In this document: positions 20,835 to 31,810 of the stretch, one piece after another | Numbering within the stretch: the stretch's first letter is position 1 | Layout: each line of letters starts with the position of its first letter | NCBI GenBank assembly: GCA_963693085.1 | Contig: OY856411.1 | Location: forward strand, 1,351,037,550 to 1,351,101,549 | Reading direction: 5' to 3' | Source of the DNA: Alisma plantago-aquatica | Lineage: Eukaryota; Streptophyta; Magnoliopsida; Alismatales; Alismataceae | DNA length: 64,000 bases | Notes under the pieces: model-generated | What the model saw: the letters and a program-made list of their open reading frames with translations, nothing else | What the model was told of the DNA's origin: nothing | The model's database searches: none | Translations under genes and position numbers: made by a program

Positions 20835-21632
20835 GTTTTTGGGTCGGGTATGGCCTTATTGGGTCGGGCGTTGGGTGCACGTGTCTGGCGGGCAATGCCC
20901 CACTAGTCTCCAGCTGCGATCAGCCAGGAGAGTTGGATTTGGATCCAACAGCCTAGGAGTTGTCTCCAAGCTTTGTACGCGCCACCGGCACAAGGAGCAC
21001 TGCTCCATTTTGCTCCATCCAGTCGGCAGCCATTTCCCCCCTTTTTGCCCATATAAAAAACCCATTACCTTCGTCTCTACCCCTTCTTTCTTCCCCCCAT
21101 CTTTCCCCTCGTTTCTCTCGTGCTACACCTTTTTCAATTTTGTTTTTGACCTCCCAAAACCCTAAAGCTGCTTGAACAGCCGCCACCACCACCCCCTCAG
21201 GGACGAGACCCTGGCCCCCTTGCGCTAGAATGAGACCCTCGATGGCCTCGGGCTGACCCAGCGAGCTCAAGCGGCGGCATCCGGGGTATTGTGGCCCTCC
21301 CCCAGCTGCCTTCTTCTCGCGTCGGCGAGCCTCTGTCGCAGCAAAGGCGGTGCAACGCGCGGAGCAGCAAGACCAGGGACGACATCCACGAACTGTTAGA
21401 TCCCAGTTGATGCCTTGACGTTGGACCAGATCCAAGACCAGCGGTGGAGCGAGTCCACTCACTAGCCCAGTTGATCGGCCGAGGGGTGGATCAGGCAGGG
21501 GCCCAAGGAGCACCATGCGTCTCGGCCCTACCAGCCGCGCTGGCATGTGCGCGAGACAGATCCAGTCACGGTCCTAGACCGCCCGATCACCCATTAGTGG
21601 CCCCTATTGAACCCAAAATCAATGAAATTATA
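20835..21632 (+). promoter_or_regulatory. GC-rich block with promoter-like features, function unknown
   Basis: This 800-bp island stands out from AT-rich flanks. It contains CCCATATAAAAAACCC (about 21048-21063), a good TATA-like box, followed by a CT-rich leader (about 21075-21140). Overlapping open frames on both strands (e.g. 20953-21546 minus, 197 codons) reflect base composition; I recognise no domain. It could be the promoter end of a retroelement LTR, or the promoter and first exon of a dead gene. Confidence 0.35.
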
Positions 21633-24600
21633 TGGTAACACCCCCTAGTTTCTATAAAGTTTTTTATGCAAACATTCAAATATACATATCTCACTCATCC
21701 TATGGCCAAAATATGTGAAATTATATATCAAACTGATGAGCTCGACAAGACCTACTTTTTTAGCATGGTTTCAAACCCTAATTCAACCTCTTGTACCCTA
21801 ATTTTCTAAAAGATGTTAACTATAGTTATTTTGAACAAGTTTAATGCATTATTATGATAAAGCTTCGACATTTAATGCACCTTTGCACCTCTAATCATCA
21901 AAATAGTAGATTTTGATCATTCTTAAATTAAATGATGGCCCAAATCACCATTTTTGTTGATTGACCTTGATGCACTAATGTACATTTATATGAACTTTAC
22001 CCCTAGAATTTTAATCACTTGCTAATCTTAAACCATTCGAATATGCGACTCATTCTAATCTCAAAGATCAATAACTTTATGTTCTTCATGACACTATATC
22101 ACCCCATGTTTCCCCTATTGCACTTGTCTTGGCCTATATAGCTTTTATGCATGAATATGACCTAGGTATAACATTGTATGGTTATACCCTAGTCACATGG
22201 GGCCTTGGACCTACTTGATGCATCAATCTATATTAGATCCTTCAAATTAGTATTTTTGTGATGCCTTGTGACTCTAATGCCTAAGATCAATCCCTCTTGA
22301 CCTATGATGGTGTGTGTAACCCTAAATCCCCTAGTGTGTGCCTTACGTTGCTTGCTTGTTTTCCTTGTGCCCCAAATGTGATATGGGTCTTAATCTCTTG
22401 TCTTTCCCTTCTAAATAAGAAATATCTTGCCTTATGGTTTCCTTGGTATGGATGTCCCATGTAATCCATATGTTGGGACCTTATGACCTAGGTCTTATGT
22501 GTTGGTTTTTCGAATGCATGTTGAAATGTGGAATCCTATGATGCCTAGACTTGGGGACATCCACCTAATCTTGAATGTGATTCTTGTGTCCATACTTACT
22601 AATCTAAACCATCTTTTATGAATGGACCCCTTGACTTGATGATCCTTAACCTCGTTTGCCCTATTGTGAGTCCTTTTGCCCTAAATTGCATGTAAGTGAC
22701 TTAAACCTTGAAATATTCATATAAAATGCATGGAAGATCGAGATGACACAAAACTTGAACAACACTTTCATGATGGACCCTAAATTAGTAAAAAATCATC
22801 AAACATGTAATTAACCAATTTTGATCATGTAACATAATGAATCTTAGATGTAATCTCCATGTAAACCTTTTTCCCAAGTTTCCCTTTCATTTATGTCCTT
22901 TATGTCGTTCATGTTTAATTAGTTGAATTTATAGTGGTTTAGTGAACATTTATTCACTAATTGTACCAATATAAGGGTTTATGCACAAATACCTTACTGA
23001 AAGCTTATTTAAGGATCTAAAATGCAAAATCACCACTTTAGTAGAACAGTGGTATATTAATTTGTGCTAGAAGTGCAAGGCCCTAAACCTTGATTAAATG
23101 TATTAAACAAGCTTAATTACCATAATTAAGTGCTCTAAACCTTAATCTAATTTTTTGATGTGATTTGAAAACATAAAATGAGCCTAAGTTTCAAATTTGG
23201 TTCGATTTGGATGTTGTTTGTGCAAGTTATGCAATTTTAGGTACATTCTGGACTTTTATGCAATTTACCCAATTGAGAGGTTTTCTTTGCAAATTATCAC
23301 CTAAATTTTAATCCTTAGATATTCCCTTACCATTCTCGAGATTATGAACCATGGGACACCTGATTGCACCTTGGTTTGAAGGTGTTTCTCTCCAAGGGCA
23401 TTATAAGGATTACCCTCTTTATAAATGAGCTTATCTTTAAAAGCTATCAACCAATGGGGTTATTTCTTTGTTTGAAGGACGGTGGGGATGGCCTAGAAGT
23501 CTCTATGGGCTTTTAGGACCGATTTTTGATATACAAGTAGTCTCTATGAGTTGTCCTCTTGCATGGCCATGAAGCCCTAGGCTAGGGACACATGGAAAGT
23601 CCCATAGTCACCTCATGCTTGCCCCCTTCTTTATAAAGCCATGCCTACCCCTTCCCACCTCCCAATCTAAGAAGCAATCCTCTCCTTCTCTTTCCTCTAG
23701 CTTAGAGAATCATTCCTTCTATGTTTGGCCACGAAGTTGATGTCCCAAGGTAAAAGAGGGTGCCGACCTTGGTGAAGAAGGCTCTTAGGGTTCCAAATTT
23801 CTCTATTTAGGATTTCTTAAGCTCTTCCTTGGTGATTTTGACCAAAACTAGTAAGTATCCTCCTCTCCTTCCATGTTTTCATGCTGTTAGTATTCCTCCC
23901 ACCTTCTTCCAGGTCGGAACCATGACCTTCCATGGTAAAACTCCACCTAGAACCCTAAAACATCTCATCTCCATGCTCTTTTGCTAGGGTTTGCACCTCT
24001 AAAGTGGAGAAGGTGATCTTTGCTCAAGAAAGGAGCTTGGCTTGGAGCAACCAGACCTAATCTCGGGATCCTTGTTGTTTGGACCTTCTTACCTTCCTAG
24101 AGGCGAGTTTTGTTAACCCCCTTCTCATATATTGCATACTACATGCTTAAAACTCATGCTTCTATGTTTAAAATCGATGATCTCCATCTCTTTTTACCAT
24201 GTTCTTCTGGGGTTTTGGTTTCTTACAGTATTACCTTCTCTAGAAGCTCTAGTTTGGTTACCTATGCAACTTCAAACCTGATCTTGGGTCAAATGGTGTT
24301 TTCTCCCTCTCCCTCTCTCTTTATCTCGATCGGTTTGATGATGTGGCAATTTCCTATTGGTCAGTATTGAAAAATTCATATCTTCTGTTCCGCTTATCCA
24401 AATTTGACAAATAAATATGTTTTGGAATTGGAAAATTAATCTCTATCTAATAAAAATATTTTCAAGGTCTGATTTCATGGTTTGACAAAGGGTGATTTTT
24501 GTAAAATGAATTTAATGCATAAAATCCATAAAAATTACATCTTAATCATCATAACTCCAAAATTAACATAAAAATATGTTTTCTTGATCAGGAAAACTTA

Positions 24601-25731
24601 ATAAGTTTATTGGTGATGTTTTAAGAGTCTAAATCTGAGTTTTTCTAAAAAGGCCTAAAATTAGGGTTTCTATACATTAATGTGCACTATGTACTCTAAT
24701 ACATGTTAATACATTGAAAATAGGCAAAGTGGAACTTGGACTCAATTAAAGTGGTGAAAGTAATTGATATCAGTAAGAGAGGTATGTGCATTCCTTACAC
24801 CCCATATTGGGATAATTGCAGCCAAACCCTATATTTCCCTAATGAGGCTTAAATGAACCCTAAATCTTCTATTCTTGAATCCTAATGTTGTTCATGCCTC
24901 AAATCAGTTTATAATATCTTCTTGTTTGGGTCTTATACCCCATTGTCATGCTTATTGAATATTATGACTACTCTTGCCATGACTACTTTTCTAGCATGTA
25001 GATTTATGTTCTATTTAATTTAAAGTAGCGGTACTTATGTACAACCACCCACAGAGGGCATGTATTTAATCACCCTGGGGAATATTTTTATTCTCCCATA
25101 TATAATTGTGTAGGTGACTGGGAATGTCTTATTCTCCCCTCACCTATAGGTTAGAGGTCCGGTAGGTGCCTCAACCCTACTTAGTTAGGTAGACATCATT
25201 ATCTTACATGGAAATCCTTTTTAATATAATTGTTAACGTCAAGTTTCTTTTGAATATAGCCCCATACTCTTGTTATCTTCATCTTATGATGAACCCTAGT
25301 CTGTTCTTACTTGCTTTACTTATCTTGTTATCCTAGACTAGTTTTGTGACACATACCTTGTTTTCTTTCCCCTTTTGCTGAGTGTTTTCCCAACCACCCA
25401 GGTGCTGGTGCTGAGCAAGGAGAAGGACAAGTTTGAAGGAAGTCATCTCAGGAGTAGATCTCAAGCTATCTGAAAGGATGTCTAGGTTGCTATAGCTAGA
25501 TATTTTTCTCTTATCTTTTTCTTTTGGGAACTATCATGTAATGAACAACAAAAGCCATGTAATAGGCTTAGTACTTTTATTTCCGCTGCTATTGGCATTT
25601 TATAATGCATCTGGTGCATGCTTATTTAATTGGAATATTATACATGCATCCCTCAATATCCTTTGTCTTTCTGAAAAGATGGATGTTTTGTACTTTAAAT
25701 TTTAATAAGGAGGTGATCTCGCCTCTTTACA
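21633..25731 (+). repeat. Long LTR-like block, probably a gypsy-type solo or partial LTR
   Basis: It begins TGGTAACACCCCCTAG and ends GCCTCTTTACA. The end resembles that of the defined 3.3-kb LTR (GCTCTTTACA at 59900). Other matching landmarks in the same order are a GTACTTATGTACAACCA context followed by AGGGCGTG/AGGGCATG and CCTGGGG (25030 versus 59214), an AGGTATGTGCATTCC-like site (24780 versus 53370), and a late CACCCAGGT stretch (25397 versus 54070). No coding block is seen. The 5-bp flanks (TTATA, TATCC) do not match. Confidence 0.45.
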
Positions 25732-26659
25732 TATCCTAACTTGACCAAACCCATAAAATGGAACTAGTTAGGGTTCCTGATGAGAATCTATTGCATGCAT
25801 GTAATCTTGTTCTTAATCAAGTGTTGCTTGTGGTAAGATGGTCAAGGATGAGTTAGATTAAGAATCTTTGAAGCAAGTATGCACTTCAAATAGTTATATG
25901 ACTGGCTTTCTTGCTTGCAAACTGATATGTATGTATGCTTGTATACTTACTCAATCATTGTCATGTAGTATTGTAGTATTGTACATCGATGTTTTGTCTC
26001 GTTGCTTTTATAACTTGAACACATATATATAGAACTCCATTATACAAATTTAAAATAAGGTTTTGCTCAATGACTTTCGTCATCGAGGTCCCTCAAGTAG
26101 AAATAGGATTTTCTCAATGACTTTGTTTATTGAGGTCTCTCATGTAGAAATATGGGTAGCTAATTTTCAGCATCCTCACGTACTCTTCCGATAGAAAGTT
26201 AGTCAAAGGCCTTATGATACATGACATTGTTGGTATAATTGGAGTAAAATGAGATAAAATATGGGCTCTCAATTTGCTAATCACTTAACTTGTTTATTCT
26301 TGTTCGTTTACTTATGCAATTCTTTTTAAGTTATGCAAAGCTTACATATATATGTATCTTTTTTCCATATACACAACACCTTATGTGTTGACCCGCTTGT
26401 TCCACGTATGTTTTAGGTTCAGAGATGGTTAGAGAGTTAATGGCTCGGTGAGCTATGTGCAGGCATACTTCTTGTAAGATCCCTAGTGTACATGAGCAGA
26501 CTTGTATAATTTGACTCTCAATTTGTAATTGAAAATTGTGTAATAAATAATGTTGCTTCAATACTTGTAGAATGTTGAAACTACGTTGGTGCTTTTATAT
26601 TGTTATTCGTTCATATATGATATGCTTTTAAGCTTCCGCATTCGTGCCTTGAATATTAT
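25732..26659. other. No gene; one short tandem duplication
   Basis: AT-rich. At 26061-26155 two copies of a roughly 48-bp unit follow each other (both contain CTCAATGACTTT and GTAGAAATA). No primer-binding site or gag follows the LTR-like block. Confidence 0.5.
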
Positions 26660-27091
26660 CATGGTTATCAGAACCGAACCGAATCGGTCGGTTCAACCGG
26701 TTGAACGGGGAATCGGTACCTATACCGGTTCGGTTTGGCCTCAAATTCAGAAATCCCTCTGAACCGATCAACGGGCCAGTTGAACCGGTCCGGTTTTTAC
26801 TGAACCGGTCGGGTCTGACTGATCACTGATTTGCAGCAGTTTTTGCTTATTTTTATAATTGTTGCAGGTACATGCTACCCTCCTCCCTTTTCCCCTATTT
26901 TCTCTCTTCCTTCTCTTCCTTCTCTTCCTCATCTTCATTTTCCTGTCATTTCAATAGTTTGCAGCTAACATTTGCTTCTTTTGTTGTTGCCGCTTGTTGC
27001 TGCCTTTTTGTTGTATTATCCTCTTGCAATTGGCCCGGTATCTCTCTTCTTCTTCATCTATTCCCCTACTAACGTTTCCATATAGCTAAAA

Positions 27092-27262
27092 TGTCAAATA
27101 ATAAAAGAAGGCAACTCGTTGTATTAGATAGGAGAAACCCTGCTCCTATAAATAGGAGAACAGGGAAGCGTACATGACATAAGACAACCCTAATGGGACA
27201 AGACACAGTGAGGCCCATATTACAAGGACAATATAAATAACTAATAAACGGACTTTCTAACA
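27092..27262 (-). repeat. 3' LTR (171 bp)
   Basis: On the minus strand it starts TGTTAGAAAGTCC and ends TATTTGACA. It lies next to the polypurine tract. Confidence 0.95.
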
Positions 27263-27572
27263 CTCCCCCTCAAGCTGAAGTTGGGAGAATCCCAAATCAT
27301 CTTGCAGATAGAGTCAAACTAGAAAACAAATAGACAGAAATAAAAGGATAAACCAAGCCCATACAAAATTTTTCTCCCCCTCAATATTACATTAAAGCAC
27401 TCAAACACTCAGAAACTCCCCCTCAAGTAGATACTCCAAGCAAGCAGACAAGCAGGTCACAGAAGCTTCTCAATCATCTGGAGCAGAAATAAGCAGCAAC
27501 ACAATCATCTGGAGCAAAAGATATAATAGTTGATAGGCACCAAGGTCTTCATCAACGTCGTCTTCGTAGTAG

Positions 27573-27870
27573 CCAGAGAGTGTTGGGTCACAGGCAGCAA
27601 AGTCCATAGAGTGTTGGATCACAGGCAGTAGAGAGCCGATGTGCATACAAGGCACAAACATGCCAGAGAGTGCTGGCGCACAGCAGTAGAGAGTCGACGA
27701 CGTAGGCAGATAGAAGACCAGTATCGCAGAGTAGCAAGCAAATACATAACTCCAGTAGACGAAGCTCCATGTAAAGTCAGCAACAAATGTCTTCATCTTC
27801 CCTCTTTATATAGCATCCATCACAGTAGTAGACGTCATAAATCCAGAGAGTGTTGGTCCACATAGTAGAA
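27573..27870. repeat. Dispersed short repeats inside the non-autonomous element
   Basis: A unit around CCAGAGAGTGTTGG, followed by a CACA segment and AGTAGA-type text, occurs at about 27573, 27605, 27663 and 27843. Copies are imperfect and unevenly spaced. They give the interior a patchwork look rather than that of a deleted gag-pol. Confidence 0.7.
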
Positions 27871-28881
27871 AGTCAACGTGCAAATAAAGCACGGACAGCA
27901 GAAAGTGCAAAAGCACAGAGCAGCAGGTAAAGTGTGCTAATCATAGCACAAGTAGCAAAAATGACGTCCAAGTATGCAACTTCACAGCAGCAGTCGAGGT
28001 AGATGATGAATAAACAATATAGCAGCAAAATATACCAAATAGCAGCAGAAGACTCCATATATCATTAGTAAATGTAGCACGAAGATCCATAGAACAACAG
28101 AATGAAATTCTTCTTCTTCATCTCATCTCTTCTCTATTTCTCCCCCTCACACCAACCACGGAAAGAATCAAGAGTGGTTGGGGTGGATAATGATAAAGGA
28201 ACACCCCAGAAAGAAATATAGGTCGTAGCACTGCCGAGGGGTTTGGGGGGCGCGGCCCCCTATGGATAAAATCCATCAAAATTTGCTCTGGCCAGTCCAA
28301 GAAATTTTCAGCGGGCAGTAGTGGTGGGGGGTATGGAGCAGGAGCGGCGGGGGCATAGTAGTAGAGGCAGCGCAGTAGTAGAGTCGCAGCGCAGCAGCAA
28401 AGAGCCGATGGCGGCTCATCTAGAATAGGCAAGAGCGACATATGCAAGCGGCAGCGGCGGCGGCGGCTCGGGATGGTGCCGGCAAGGGCGATCACAGGGG
28501 CAGGTAACGGCATGCGCACGAATCAGCAGCAGGCAGCAAGCAGCTAGGCAAAGTAGTTGGCGGACAGAGGCAGGGAATAGTGATCAATCGGCGGTTGTGG
28601 CCGAACTGGCAGCCGGTGGCGGTTGCTCCTGCTACTCGGCGGCGGCCTGCTGTTAGGCGGGAGGCGCTGCGTCTAGGTGGCCAACGGCGGTGAGGCAGGT
28701 TGGGCGCGGGGCGGCACGGTAGCAGAGGGATAAAAAAAGTGGCAGGGAACAAGGAGAGGAATTCCCTGCGGGCAGCCAAGCACCGCCAAGGGCGGCGGCC
28801 GCCCGCAAGGGGGGATGCTCCTTTGGTTTTTGCTCTCTCTCACGTAGGGTTTTGGTCCCTAGGACGGCTGCTCTGATACCA

Positions 28882-29052
28882 TGTCAAATAATAAAAGAAG
28901 GCAACTCGTTGTATTAGATAGGAGAAACCCTGCTCCTATAAATAGGAGAACAGGGAAGCGTACATGACATAAGACAACCCTAATGGGCCAAGACACAGTG
29001 AGGCCCATATTACAAGGACAATATAAATAACTAATAAACGGACTCTCTAACA
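28882..29052 (-). repeat. 5' LTR (171 bp)
   Basis: Partner of 27092-27262 with two differences. It is immediately followed, on the minus strand, by the primer-binding site TGGTATCAGAGC. Confidence 0.95.
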
Positions 29053-29529
29053 TAAAATATTCTACTACCTTTTCTCAGTCTTTAGCATATCCTACCATCC
29101 TACCGAGTCAGTGATTATACAAATGCCTAGTGCTATTGTCTATATTTATTTTCCTATAAGGTTTTGGACATCCTTATGCCAATTCTATTGTGGTATCACC
29201 TCACTTTAATGAAATTTTATATGATTACTTGATAATTTGAGGTAGGAAATGCAATTCCAATTGACTTATTGCCGTTTCCATGCTAGTTTTTTATATTCTC
29301 CGAGATTTGCTTACTATTTCCTTGATTTTTCATATATTATAAAGTAATAGAAATAATTTATGGTGTCATGTTGACGTCACCGATTGAACCTGTCCAACCA
29401 CTGGTTGAACCACTGAACCGAGAGTCAAGAGCCTCAGCAATTCGGTTCTGACAACCTTGAATCTTGCCATGTTAGGGATGGACGCTTGGGTCCCTTCGCC
29501 ATTGACTTACTAGTCATTTGGAGTTTGAA

Positions 29530-30206
29530 TTTGAGTAATAAACGGTTCGTGACATCTTCTTTTGAAAATACTCCTTTTTATTTATTGGATGGGTATTCCC
29601 TCTCTTCTGACCTTCTAGTCACATATGTTCCCTTGCCTAAGTCGTAGCCTAAGCAGCATGAAAATATACATGAAACAACGCTACAATTGTATCAAGTGCA
29701 ATGATGCCCTATGCAACCATACGATTCAATGAATCTTCTAAAAAGGTTTTACGGTAAAACTTTTACCAAGAAATTCAGGTTAGTTCTATGCCTAATTCCG
29801 TTTTTTCCAAAATGGATAAACAGATTCCTGAATGTAAACGCAACCTCTCTTGTGCCATATATAATATAGCCAAGTTTGCTCATAAGTGTTTTGAGTACTT
29901 CATTCTAATGCTTCACTACAGCTCTCTCTGCTATTTTGGTTTCCAAGACCGCTTCAGGAACCCATCACACAATGGTTGGCGCAAGGATATAGCAGAAGAT
30001 ATCACAGCTCTGTCTAACAAACACACTTGGGATCTAGCTGATTACCCAATTGACTGCAAGCTAGTCGCTTGTCATTGGATCTTCTCTGTACTATTAATTG
30101 CATAAGGGGAGAGTAGTGGCAACTCAAATTTATGGTGTTAATTATTTTGAGATCTCTCCGTTCTTCAAGCTAAACTATGTCTGGATCTTGATCTCCAATG
30201 TTGTTA
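29530..30206 (+). pseudogene. Decayed copia linker and start of reverse transcriptase
   Basis: The plus-strand frame at 29788-30105 ends with HNGWRKDIAEDITALSNKHT, then WDLADYPIDCKLVACHWIFS, the first copia reverse transcriptase block. After a stop, a further piece with KLNYVWILISNVVNFD leads directly into the element at 30215 and resumes after it at 31454. The upstream part is linker-like and resembles 19978-20290. Confidence 0.75.
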
Positions 30207-30214
30207 ATTTTGAT

Positions 30215-31445
30215 CATGGTTGTATAGGCGGCTAGGCGGCCAGGCGTTCCAGGGGGACGCCCAGACAGCCTAGGCGCCCAGGCGGAGGCCCAGGCGTAAC
30301 CAGGCGTTTTTATATATTTTTTATTTTAACAAATATATGTAATTTTTTTGAAAAATACAATCCTTACACATAAATATGCATGATAAATATGCAATCAATG
30401 TGCTAGCATCGTCTGAAGAAAGCAACAAAATCATTAGATATGGATTGAATTGTGGAAGTTTTACCTAAACAAAATTCATATAGAAATCAAAAGGCTAAAC
30501 ATGTATAATACTATTACGTAGCCAAAACATGTATAATACTATTATGTAGGCTAAATCAAAACTAACAAGACCTAAACTAGAACTGATTGGCCCTAATATA
30601 AACTCATTTCATCCAAATTTGATCAAATTTGACCTAGTTTACCCTAATTTTTGCCTAAACTAGACCTAATTTTGTATACCATGACCTAATCAATCCCAAT
30701 TTCCATAAAATTTTCATATATTCACCTAAATGAGACCAAATTTGGCCAAATAAGACCTAGTCATCCAATTTAGAACAATTTCCCCTAAATCATACTTGTT
30801 TCCCCTAACTTAGACATAATGTGCCCAATTTTGACATGATTTGGCCTATATAAAACCTAATTTTGTATATTATGATCCAATCAGACCTAATTTCCCCAAA
30901 TTTTCCCTATATTGACCTAAACAATATTTAATTTGGCGAAATTAGATCTAATCTCACCATATCAGACCATTTCCCCAAAATTAGTCTTATTTTCCTCAAA
31001 TCAGACCTAATATGCTCAAATTTGACATGATTTGGCCTAAAATCAAACCTAATTTGCATAACATGACCAAATCAAACCTGACTAACCCTAAATTTCCCTA
31101 TGTTAATCTAAACGAGACCTTACATGACCAAATCAAACCTAATTCCCCCAAATTAGACCTAATTCCCCCAAATCAGGCTTGTTTTCCCCCAAATCAAACC
31201 TAATTTACCCTAAATTGACCCCGTTTGGGATAAATCAGACCCAATTTAACCATAAAATAACTCAATTTGATCAAATTCAGATCTAATTTATGCTAAATTA
31301 GCCTTGAATTGGCTTAATTTGGGCCTCAAAAGGCATTAGGCAACAACTTAGGTCAATTAGGGGGCTGGGCGCCCAGTTTGAGGCGGGTTGACTTAAGCCC
31401 AGGCGCTGCCCAGGCGCCGCCCAGGCGAGGGCCTGTACAACACAG
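30215..31445. mobile_element. hAT-like element with AGGCGG ends and a 191-bp internal tandem repeat
   Basis: An 8-bp target duplication ATTTTGAT flanks it (30207-30214, 31446-31453). The copia reading frame continues across the two flanks once a single copy is kept, which proves the insertion edges. The ends are CATGGTTGTATAGGC and, inward from the right, CTGTGTTGTACAGGC. GC-rich subterminal zones carry AGGCGCC-type repeats. The AT-rich interior has a repeat of about 191 bp, seen as ACCTAATTTTGTATA or close variants at 30664, 30855 and 31047. No transposase frame is present. It is a relative of the 13711-14282 element in the opposite orientation. Confidence 0.9.
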
Positions 31446-31453
31446 ATTTTGAT

Positions 31454-31810
31454 TGGCCTCTTTTGCAGTTTGATGTTAATAATGTGTTCATATATGCAAT
31501 TTTGGACAAAACTGTATATATGGAGCAACCTCGTCAGATTGTTGCTTATGGAAGCGTTCCAAGGTGTCCTACTTCCATAAAGCTACTTATGTTTTTCAGG
31601 TAAAGTCCTAGAGCCTGACTTGAAAAAGTGAGTCAAATTCTTCTAAAATTAGGTTTTATATTTCTCATGTTGTCACTCTCTTTGTTAAAAAAAGCATCAT
31701 CGACATTGTTGCCTTATGGGTATATGTTGATGATATCATTCATTCTGGGGTATTCAAGCAGCTAAGTAGTACTAGTGCAAACTTTTGTTACAAAAGATCT
31801 AGGGAGTTTG
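31454..31810 (+). pseudogene. Copia reverse transcriptase remnant, second part
   Basis: Right after the inserted element the plus strand gives DWPLLQFDVNNVF and then VYMEQPRQIVAYGSVPR. At about 31715-31735 the catalytic box appears as VYVDDIIHSG, and near 31790 a TKDLGSL motif. Shifts and stops between these blocks make it non-functional. Similarity stops near 31810. Confidence 0.8.

Larger units (their letters stand above)
27092..29052 (-). mobile_element. Young non-autonomous copia-type LTR element (1.96 kb)
   Basis: The two 171-bp LTRs differ by only two bases (A/C in AATGGGACAAG versus AATGGGCCAAG, and T/C in GACTTTCTAACA versus GACTCTCTAACA). A perfect 5-bp target duplication TAAAA flanks it (27087-27091, 29053-29057). 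On the minus strand a perfect primer-binding site (complement of 28870-28881) and polypurine tract (complement of 27263-27273, CTTGAGGGGGAG-like) sit at the proper ends. The 1.6-kb interior lacks gag, protease, integrase and reverse transcriptase. It must rely on proteins of another element. Confidence 0.95.
26660..29459. mobile_element. CCGGTT-rich hAT-like element, split by an LTR element
   Basis: Inverted ends are CATGGTTATCAGAACCGAA on the left and CAAGGTTGTCAGAACCGAA read inward from the right (17 of 19 identical). Subterminal DNA is packed with AACCGG, CCGGTT and CGGTTC motifs. Without the inserted LTR element (27092-29052 plus its duplicated TAAAA) the element is about 0.83 kb, with an AT-rich centre and no open frame. 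Flanking octamers AATATTAT and AATCTTGC share only 5 of 8 bases, so the duplication is eroded or misplaced. Confidence 0.7.

Noticed and set aside
20953..21546. 197-codon minus-strand gene
   Set aside because: Overlapping long frames on both strands in a GC-rich island, no domain, no splice-consistent continuation.
24110..24370. 86-codon frame in the long LTR-like block
   Set aside because: No domain and located within LTR-like sequence.
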